Shown piece after piece: positions 23,801-30,901 of a stretch of DNA of 64,000 nt. How positions within the stretch are numbered: position 1 is the first letter of the stretch; every line of letters starts with the position of its first letter. The DNA is from Parapristionchus giblindavisi (lineage: Eukaryota; Nematoda; Chromadorea; Rhabditida; Diplogasteridae). The position numbers and the translations under genes are program-made. The DNA lies in contig CALSFV010000656.1 of assembly GCA_943737045.1 (NCBI GenBank), forward strand, positions 1 to 64,000. The letters run 5' to 3'. The notes beneath the pieces were generated by a model. That model was given only the letters and a program-made list of their open reading frames with translations, was not told the DNA's origin and searched no databases.

Positions 23801-24771
23801 GTACTTCTGGCTTTCACAGGTTTCGATTTTTTTTTCAAAATTTATTACTTTAATTCGAGTTCAAGCTAATCTTGTTTCTAGTAATCAATCATAATAATCA
23901 TAATCATGTAAAAAAATAAACCATATAATGTGATTGTCCCTGAGGCACATATTCATTCATGAAATGTAGGTAAGACTCCTACTGCCTCTTCCTCCACCCC
24001 CCCCCCAACATTTCACCGATTCGCCTTGGCGACGGACATCCTTCACAAGGCTATCTAACAGATATTCCCAATCCCATCCTCGATGTGTTCATTTGAAGGA
24101 ATAAAATATTATTATTAGTAGTAGTACACGTTATGGTTTGCAAGGGGACCGGAAAAGCAAAACCGAGAAACCGCAAAGGGGACCAAGGAAGCAAATGTGG
24201 GAACTTTTCAAAACAGTTCTGGGACCCCCTGCGGGGTCTTAGCCGGCTTGTGTCAACGAATTTTGCCGGGACCGCCCCCGATTTTCGCGGTTTCCTTGTT
24301 AGCCTATAGAAATTTTTCCGAAAAGAAAGAAAGAACCCGACCAAAACTTCATTCTGTTCAGGTGCCTCAATAGCTCTGGTTGCTGCTCCATCCATAATCA
24401 TGATCGGCATTGTATGGAGATGGTTCAGAGTGGATGATGGATATGTAGCATTGGCATACTGTGCCACTGCGTCAGTTATTTTCTGGGATTTTTCTTCATT
24501 AGACACACACACTAAACAACGAACCGTATAACATATAGCCAAACATCATTAGCGTTATTTTGTTTCAAAATATCAGATTCATTGCATCATTTTTGCCTGT
24601 AATTTATGTACAAAACTCCAAGCTGACAAGAAGTGTTTGAAAATTCAACCAATAAATGAACGACCGTTCCATTCCAGAATGGTCTCAATAGCGAATACCG
24701 TGATCAACTTCTTCTTCCGACCGGAATTCCGGAACATTCTACACACTGCATTCAGTACCGGACAACATTGA
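20882..24771 (+). CDS. Nematode 7TM chemoreceptor-like GPCR, 10 exons, 303 aa
   Basis: Exons: 20882-20957, 21485-21554, 21627-21765, 22032-22105, 23038-23131, 23183-23271, 23376-23460, 23738-23819, 24362-24470, 24678-24771; phases all agree (912 nt). Seven hydrophobic segments lie at about residues 15-41, 50-71, 98-118, 138-160, 182-205, 230-254 and 264-286. After segment 3 comes ER (119-120) in SFERICAVLWP, the DRY-like position; Cys92 and Cys172 can form the usual extracellular disulfide. Segment 7 ends NTVINFFFRPEFRNI, like the NPxxY-to-helix-8 zone of nematode serpentine receptors. The basic loop between segments 5 and 6 (205-228) should face the cytoplasm. It is probably a chemosensory receptor in cilia of sensory neurons. 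The class (srx, srxa, srsx or srt type) cannot be settled by eye. The start is the first ATG directly behind a TTCAG acceptor; ATG at 20888 is an in-frame alternative. Introns 1, 3, 4, 7 and 8 contain transposon relics. Confidence 0.85.
20977..21444. mobile_element. MITE, 468 bp, with TTA target-site duplication (chemoreceptor intron 1)
   Basis: Ends TGCAGTGTTCAGAACTTGG and the complement of TGCTGTGTTCAGAACTTGG are flanked by TTA at 20974-20976 and 21445-21447. The arms continue inward with iterated AAAATGC/GCATTTT words. A TTA duplication fits PIF/Harbinger-type transposition. Confidence 0.75.
21882..22003. mobile_element. Palindromic MITE, family 1, copy d (chemoreceptor intron 3)
   Basis: ttaaagtctcaccccgagct followed by aatttcacgctccgctct, mirrored by agctgagagttttaaattag, then cttggggtgtatcttgaa. 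Confidence 0.8.
22591..22878. mobile_element. MITE, about 288 bp, long inverted repeat (chemoreceptor intron 4)
   Basis: agtctcagtgagacttttga, then ataagagtatttttcctc at the left, is mirrored at the right up to aaagtctcactgagacata. The arms extend inward through tgccatgcactttcagattt and its complement to an A/T-rich centre. The terminal gtctcagtgagac is itself a palindrome. Confidence 0.8.
22899..22992. mobile_element. Palindromic MITE, family 1, copy e (chemoreceptor intron 4)
   Basis: gctaatttgaaccactccaa, then gctggccacaatctctcgct, mirrored by gagagggtattaccagagcg, then ggagaggttcaaattagctc. The outermost TTAAAG segment is missing. It sits about 45 bases upstream of the exon-5 acceptor and about 20 bases after the preceding MITE. 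Confidence 0.75.
23549..23660. mobile_element. Palindromic MITE, family 1, copy f (chemoreceptor intron 7)
   Basis: ttaaagacacacccgggatt, then gcactctccgatcttacaat, mirrored by gcgagcattgccagagcgga, then gagtttcaaattagg. Confidence 0.75.
23985..24120 (+). mobile_element. LINE-like 3' tail (chemoreceptor intron 8)
   Basis: A C-run, then gattcgccttggcgacggac, then atcc forms the TCGCC stem-loop shared with the tails at 6243 and 8078. It ends in ggaataaaatattattatta. Only the 3' end is present. Confidence 0.55.
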
Positions 24772-25491
24772 GGAAACCATGTTAGTTTCTAATTGATCAT
24801 TGGTAGAACAGCACCATTTTCGGTGACGTCTTCACTGCGTTATGATGTTTGATTGCCAGATTTTCAAAAAAATATTGTTTTTTTTTTTAATTTGCATAAT
24901 CGATAATATTACAGATCACACACGCATACCATTGAAGCAATTCATTGGAAGTCATCATTGATATACAAGAATTTGAACATGGTCATGAACGATAAGAAAT
25001 CACTGCCTGCATGAGCACGTGAAGATTTTGCCTACCTCGCTGCTATTTTACCTCATATTAGACATCTTACCTCATATTAGGATTGAATACCCATATATAC
25101 CAAATGCCGAATTCACATTTGAAAAGTTCTCCGTCTAAATAATGATTAATGTAATATTTATTCATTTGTTAAATTCATTCATGTTTGTACTTTCTAGCAC
25201 AGTCTACGGTAATTAATTTTCTCTGCAAGAATACCGAAATATAATGCTCATTAAATAGGACTACTGGAAAACAAATTTATTATGCTTGTTGGCATTTTAT
25301 TTCTCTCTAGTTCCGTGAGAATTAGGAAAAAGGGGATCTATTTTCGAAAAGTTCATCCGAAAATTTGTGACAAATTCGGAATTTGTTGGACTTTTTTTAG
25401 CAAAACAGGAAACTCGTGCAAATGAGCGAACTTCCTCCTGAAGCGATGAATAACAAAACTGATGAATCATCGAAATTGAAAGAAAGAACAA
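24772..25491. other. Intergenic, nothing recognised
   Basis: AT-rich sequence between the chemoreceptor and the transthyretin-like gene. A word at 24978-25010 (acatggtcatgaacgataag, then aaatcactg) echoes 9210-9235. The 68-codon minus-strand frame at 25297-25503 is unrecognised. Confidence 0.4.
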
Positions 25492-25564
25492 TAGTCTCTC
25501 CATGACACATACTATTTCTCTGTTATCTTACGAGACTAGAGAACATAGCAACGTGGAGAGACGC
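25492..25564. mobile_element. Fragment of MITE family 2
   Basis: agtctctccatgacacatac, then tatttctctgttatct, and a right side agagaacatagcaacgtgga, then gagacg, form an imperfect palindrome like 16738-16865. It abuts a family-1 copy directly. Confidence 0.45.
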
Positions 25565-25690
25565 TTAATTGATGTCACCCCGAGCAATTTGAAATTCACC
25601 GCTATGGTCACGCTCTCTCGCTTCCTTTGTCTACGAGAGAGCGTTGCCAGAGCGGAGAGTTTCAAGTTTGCTCGTGGTGTGACTTTAATT
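25565..25690. mobile_element. Palindromic MITE, family 1, copy g
   Basis: ttaattgatgtcaccccgag, then caatttgaaattcaccgcta, mirrored by ccagagcggagagtttcaag, then ctcgtggtgtgactttaatt. The centre is tctctcgcttcctttgtcta, then cgagaga. It lies about 90 bp upstream of the transthyretin-like start codon, in the likely promoter. Confidence 0.8.
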
Positions 25691-25767
25691 GGTGAATCAC
25701 GAAGAAAACAATGAAATGTAGTCATCGATGACGATTAGGCTCTGCTTAAATAGGCAAGGATACAGCG

Positions 25768-25781
25768 CATTTTACAGTAAA
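25768..25781 (+). promoter_or_regulatory. Putative trans-splice acceptor of the transthyretin-like gene
   Basis: cattttacag ends at 25777, four bases before the ATG at 25782; no coding exon is visible upstream. Confidence 0.5.
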
Positions 25782-27500
25782 ATGCATTCTCTTCTTCTGT
25801 TGGCTCTGCCTCTAATCGCTTCGGCGTCAGAGCAGACAGTGTCTGTCAGGGGTAAACTCCTGTGTCACGGCAAGCCGGAGAAGGATGTCCTAGTCAAACT
25901 CTACGATCATGATGCAGGTATGCGCTTTGATCCAATATAAATGAGCGTTTGAGAGTGTAGTCACTCCTCGATAGTGAGAGGTGTTCATAGACATACAGAC
26001 ACGTCGTGCAAATTTGCATGTACCTAGTCCCCATTTTACATTAGCTATTGTCGTAGGCATAGACGTGGACGACTTAATGGCCGAGGGCAGAACAGATGCG
26101 GACGGTAACTTCTTCCTTAAAGGAAGCGAGTCTGAGGTTGGTTTAATAATAGCCCACGAAAAGATAGGATGAACCTCAAAGGCATATCATACGCTAATTT
26201 GAAACTCTCCGCTCCGCCATTGCTCTTTCGCTTTCTTTGTCTTCTAGAGATCGTTTCATGAGCGGAGAGTAAAATTAGCTCGCGCTGTGTCATTCATTTC
26301 ACGACATTTTCTGATATTGGGAGGGCAAATCTTCTCGTCTTACGATTAGGAGACGTTCTGAATCCCATTGATATTGAAATGAAGATTACAGATCTTTAGC
26401 ATTGATCCAAAGCTGAACATCTATCATGACTGTGACGATGGTGTTATGGTAAGAGGATTTACCGTTCACTTTCAGTTTTCATCAAATTTTATAGGCAAAT
26501 CAGAGGAAATTGACATTTATGAAAAATGGTAGTTTGTCGATGAGCATTCGTCATTATAATATTTCAGTTAATTTAAAATTAATTGTGCAATTGATATTTT
26601 TTGAAATGAATGTGATGATACTATTATATCACTGCAAATTATAAGTGTGAATTAAATCCATCTCTCTTTCCGTCTGTAGGATATCCCTCCCTTTAACAGA
26701 AAAAAATATGAACAAATATTTGATGGAATAAAGAAATAAAAAGGAGTAATAATTTAAATTTCAGCCCTGTCAGCGCAAGTTCTCCATCTTCATACCCAAA
26801 CAGTACATCGACAAAGATGTAGGTCAATGAAAAATGGAACGAGCGCCTACATTGTTTATCCATAGCACACACACATTATTCCTTTCTTATTCTTATTCTT
26901 TATTCCATCATATTACAATATGATGGAATAAATACGTAACAGGAAATGGGATTAGATGACGGGAAATATTTAATTATATTATATTCTATTATGTTTTTTC
27001 TCATCGAAATAATATCCACCATTTAGACGGAGCTCACTAAATATAACAGATATTCGAAAATTGGTCCAAATAGGAGCGTAGCCTCTTTCAATGCATTGTA
27101 TGCTACGATCAATAATCGCAGCCTTCTTTCTTACCTCCTGACTTTAGCATTTTTTTAAACATTTAATTATTAATCTTTAAATACACTCCGAGGTCAGATA
27201 AATGTATTATTATTATTATTAGTCTCTTCGACACGCAATGCTTTCTCGTTTTTAGAGAACAGAGCGTTGTTAGAGAAGTGTGCGCGATGAAGAGACTATT
27301 GAGAGAGGTGACGCTCCATTTAATGTTTAGTTGAATATCTTTTGAGAAATACAGTACGATGATATTTGTAATTTATTTTTTTGATATATATTATTTTTTA
27401 TTGTTTTATTTTATTTTTTATATATTTTAAGACCTACGACGCGGGACAAATGGAATTGTCTGCAACGTATCCAGATGAAGAACGAGATTGTATTCATTAG
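25782..27500 (+). CDS. Transthyretin-like secreted protein (TTL/TTR family), 5 exons, 131 aa
   Basis: Exons: 25782-25917, 26057-26136, 26392-26448, 26765-26818, 27432-27500; phases agree (396 nt), and the length is normal for the family. Residues 1-16 are a signal peptide (MHSLLLLALPLIASAS). Then come SVRGKLLCHGKP (21-32), VKLYDHDAG, the TDADGNFFLKG block (58-68), IDPKLNIYHDC (76-86), CQRKFSIFIPKQYI (93-106) and a short C-terminus with YDAGQMELSATYPDE. Four cysteines (28, 86, 93, 129) probably form two disulfides; pairing of this kind is usual in nematode TTLs. These are small secreted beta-sandwich proteins. Most lack a known function, although one C. elegans member (TTR-52) bridges apoptotic cells to a phagocyte receptor; nothing here shows this copy does the same. 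Exon 3 uses the acceptor ending at 26391; the AG at 26398-26399 would shift the frame. Introns hold a family-1 MITE and LINE tails. Confidence 0.9.
26178..26295. mobile_element. Palindromic MITE, family 1, copy h (transthyretin-like intron 2)
   Basis: cgctaatttgaaactctccg, then ctccgccattgctctttcgc, mirrored by gatcgtttcatgagcggaga, then gtaaaattagctcgcgctgt. The ends are less conserved than in copies a and g. Confidence 0.75.
26655..26740 (+). mobile_element. LINE-like tail (transthyretin-like intron 3)
   Basis: ggatatccctccctttaaca, then a run of A and tttgatggaataaagaaata mark the same tail type as at 6308. A further copy of the gatggaataaa word at 26920 forms a hairpin with ttattccatc at 26908 in the next intron. 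Confidence 0.4.
27219..27325. mobile_element. Palindromic MITE, family 2 (transthyretin-like intron 4)
   Basis: tagtctcttcgacacgcaat, then gctttctcg, mirrored by agagcgttgttagagaagtg, then tgcgcgatgaagagactat, then tgagagaggtgacgctcc. Related to 16738-16865, with the same outer word agcgt/acgct. Confidence 0.55.
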
Positions 27501-28393
27501 AACAAATGATTATTGAATGTGAAATACGTTTTTTCTCATGATCACACAGATAAAATATTACCTATTATTATTATATTATTATTATTAAATTTTTTTCGGA
27601 AATAAAAGTCGAAAAAATCGAAAAAAATTCGAAAAATCGAAAAATTGTGTACAAAAATTTCTAAATGCAATTTCTTTTGATTTTTCGTGACTTGGTTGGC
27701 TTACTCCCATATGTGGGCACGCTGGGGGGAAAGGCTGTGCGCAAACTGGCAAATTGTAAGGCAAGGCTATGCGCATGGTCATTTTTTTGCATTTTTGATG
27801 AGAAATTTTCCATTTTTGCGAGGCAATGCTATGCGCAAGGGAAGGCAAGGCTGGTCGCAAAAATAATTCGTTTTAACGCGCCCACCTATGCTTACTCCAG
27901 TCCCCGTTACTATGTCAAGCTAAAGAATACTATCTAAAGTGTCTTTTAGAGAGAGTTTGGATTATTCTATGGTAGTTCAGTTAAACAACTTATCTCTAAG
28001 AGAATTTGCAAGACAAAATACTATAATTACGGTTGCAAAAATGATTAAATTATTACAAATGTTGCCTGGAATACAACTGCAGAACTTTGAAATATTACCG
28101 AATTGATAAAATATTGAATTTTAAGTGCTATTTTCAATTATCTTTTTTTTCGATTTTTCGAGAAAAAAATCGAAAAATTTTTCGTAGAAAAAATTATTCG
28201 AAAAATGTCGAAAAATCGAAAAATTCGAAAAATCGAAAAACGAAAAATGCACAGCCCTGCTCACTTGTGCTCTCTCCCTAAACACAGAAACACATTGTGC
28301 CTATGGCTGGCTACTCTCATACCAAATAAACTAGTGTAATTTATACGGGTTGGCACAGGCCAAAAATTTCGAAACCATCAAAATTTGTGTTTA
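27501..28393. repeat. TCGAAAAA-rich low-complexity blocks and GCGCA word cluster
   Basis: Bases 27600-27655 and 28150-28252 are built from overlapping TCGAAAAAT words. Between them, 27715-27862 repeats the words ggcaaggctatgcgca and gctgtgcgcaaa four to five times. No gene is visible; the 90-91 codon frames here run through this low-complexity sequence. It looks like a mobile element with simple-repeat flanks, but ends could not be fixed. Confidence 0.45.
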
Positions 28394-28675
28394 TGTGGTG
28401 TTACATTTTCAAAACGTCTCCGTCAACTTGAAATTTGAAGTGTTTTCGGTCTCGAGTGGAAAACCCTGATGGATCATGAAATTACTGTAAAAGATTACGG
28501 TAGTCAGCCATTATTGATCCGTGGTTACGGTAACTTCTTACCGTATCCCAATTGACAATAAGGGTTTTCCGCTTGGGACCCAAAATACTTCAAAATCAAA
28601 GTTGACGTTGACGTTTCCGAATGTAACACTATTTCGAAGGACGGCGTGCGCCCGTTTTGAAAATGTAACACCACA
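28394..28675. mobile_element. MITE, 282 bp, with TTA target-site duplication
   Basis: The ends TGTGGTGTTACATTTTCAAA (then ACG) are perfect inverted repeats over 23 bases, flanked by TTA at 28391-28393 and 28676-28678. The interior pairs imperfectly (gtggaaaaccct with agggttttccg). It contains GTTACGGTAA/TTACGGTAG words. A PIF/Harbinger-type origin is likely from the TTA duplication. Confidence 0.75.
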
Positions 28676-29007
28676 TTAGGGACGTGTATGACGTGTACGT
28701 GTATGCGATTTAAACTTATTTAGACACGATCGGACTATAATAATTGGAGAACCCTAATGGCGACCTAGCTGACATTACACCCAATCGGTTGATAGTTGTT
28801 GTAATATAATGCCAACTAAATGTCAGCTGAGCCATATGAAAGTAATCGCAGAAAAAAATAATTTTTAAATGCCCTGCACTCATTTTCAGAAGGATTGATT
28901 CGCCACTTCAATTGTCTCAAATATGAGGCAATTTCTTTCTCGCTTCCGGATTGCTTTTTTAAGTAACGGTTAGAAAGAGCATGTTTCTCAAATGTTAGTG
29001 AGTAACT
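28676..29007. other. Short spacer, nothing recognised
   Basis: No gene. tctcaaatatgaggcaattt at about 28916 resembles the outer end of the neighbouring foldback element and may be a relic of a related copy. Confidence 0.4.
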
Positions 29008-30022
29008 GTCTCATATGAGGCCGTTTGCGAGAGAGTAGAGCAAGAGTGACTGGGGTCCGGTACATCAATTTTTCGAAAACCTGAGAGAAGAGGTTCTCAA
29101 GGGTGTCGATGGACATTTTCATTCATTTTGCACCTGGAGTCAACTTTGAGGCCAGACGGCGTCGCGTTGAAATCGCGTTTGTGGTCATTTCTTGTCGCAT
29201 GATGGTGCTAAAATTAACAGACCAATATTTCCGGTGTAGAATTTGATGGCGATCACGCCTGTCTAATTCATTTTTCATGAAAAAAATTTCACAAGCTTCA
29301 AATATGTAACTTTTCTCAGTGGCAAAAGTGTCCGAGCGACATAGCTAAATCGGATCGGAATTACTTCAGGGTGCAACAGAAAAAATTTCAACAATTTTGG
29401 TGAATGGAAAAGCGAGAAGATCAACTTTTAGTGAAGTAATCTGGTCACAGGAAGAGAGGCAATGTGCCCACTGATCTACCTCGAGTCTCTCCTCCCATTC
29501 GATCGCGTCTCTCCTTTCCCTAGACTCTCTCGTGCTCTCTCAATTCCCCACACTCTCTCCGGCGGGAGGAAACTATTTATCTGTTGTGAGCGACCAGATT
29601 ACTTCACTAAAATTTTCTCACTTTTCCATTCACCAAAATCGTTGAATTTTTTTCTGTTGCAGCCTGAGGTAATTCCGATCCGATCTAGCTATGCCGCTCG
29701 GACACTTTTGCCTCTGAGAAAAGTTACATATTTGAAGCTTGCGAAATTTTTTTTCATGAAAAATGAATTAGACAAGCGTGATGGCCATCAAATTCTACAC
29801 CGGAAACATTGGTCAGTTAATTTTAGCACCATCAGGCGACAAGAAATGACCAAAAACGCGATTTCAACGCGACGCCGTCTGGCCTCAATGGTGACTCCAG
29901 GTGCAAAATGAACATGTCCATCGTCATCAGCACCCTTGAGAACATCTTCTCGCAGGTTTTCGAAAAATTGATGTACCGGACCTTGTTCGACTTTTTCGCA
30001 AACGGCATCATATATTTGAGAA
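29008..30022. mobile_element. Foldback element, about 1.0 kb, with arms near 440 bp
   Basis: Bases 29008-29449 pair with 29590-30022 in inverted orientation, with visible scattered substitutions and small indels, so it is older than the element at 1160. Shared blocks include ggtccggtacatcaattttt, gacggcgtcgcgttgaaatc and tgaagtaatctggtc. The 140-bp spacer is CT-rich. A minus-strand frame in the right arm (29788-30036, 82 codons) is broken in the left arm, so it is not a conserved gene of the element in this copy. Confidence 0.8.
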
Positions 30023-30133
30023 ACTAGAAGTGGCAACGTTTTTGCACTAGTCTCAATTTAAAAATAACTGTTTAATATTTCCCAATCATCCACGAATATA
30101 TTACGTATTTTCTTTTATTTATTATGCGAAAAG

Positions 30134-30901
30134 GGGTCGTGGCCAGTTGAGCAAAAGACATTTGCGCCGAATAGCAGCATTTGCGTCGGCCCCAAATGCG
30201 CCGAGGTCATTTGCACCGAACATTGAAAGTGGACATTTGCGCCGAACACAGAATGGGACATTTGCGCGGAAAAATAAATAGGTATTTGAGCCGAATTTTT
30301 CTTTCAATGACTTATTGCAATTACAAATATCAAAAGGTAAGTAATTTGTAATTTAGCTTTTTTTTTAATTAGACTTCCTTTTTTTAGGAATAGTTTCTTA
30401 CAATTCAACAAGGATTCGATAGCACCCACTCCCGAATCGATTGGATTCGAAATAAATTTTTTAGGAAATGTCGCCAAACCGTGGTATGGTCAGCATCCCT
30501 TTTGCCCCGCTATTCCCATCTCTTTCGCATTTTGAACTAACGTGTGCAATACATCGAATCACTTTCCAGTTATGTAACACTCAAATAGAATTGAAACTTC
30601 TCTTTATCATTGTTATATTTAATTAATGTCACTTTCTTGTTGATTAAAAAAAAGTTCGAAAATTCGGAGAAAGTAAAATAAAAGAAGTCATTTCAGGCAA
30701 AAAAGAAAATCATCGAAAATTTAAAAAAAGCAAAATTACAAATTGCTTGCCTTTTGATAAGTCATTGCAATAAGTCATTGAAAAAAAATCGGCTCAAATA
30801 TTTATTTTCGGCGCAAATGTCCCTCGGCGCATATGTCACTGGCGCAAGTGTCCAGGCCCCTCGTGTGGCGCAAATGTCTTTTGCTCAAGTGGCCACGACC
30901 C
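30134..30901. mobile_element. Foldback element with iterated subterminal motif, abutting the satellite
   Basis: The ends GGGTCGTGGCC and GGCCACGACCC are inverted. The arms (about 30134-30362 and 30718-30901) repeat the word ACATTTGCGCCGAA or its complement TTCGGCGCAAATGT about five times on the left and four on the right, with variants. The inner part has ttacaaattgcttgcctttt and its complement. Iterated subterminal words like these are usual transposase-binding sites in DNA transposons. The spacer has no long open frame. The last base of the right end (30901) is followed directly by the first satellite unit; the flank left of the element (tttattatgcgaaaa) is not satellite sequence. Confidence 0.75.

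Noticed and set aside
24051..24542. 163-codon minus-strand open frame
   Set aside because: It lies antisense to exon 9 of the chemoreceptor and to a LINE tail and shows no recognisable domain; the plus-strand exon has matching phases and transmembrane content.
29788..30036. 82-codon minus-strand frame inside a foldback arm as a transposon gene
   Set aside because: The mirrored arm has stops and frame breaks in the same frame, and no transposase motif is visible.
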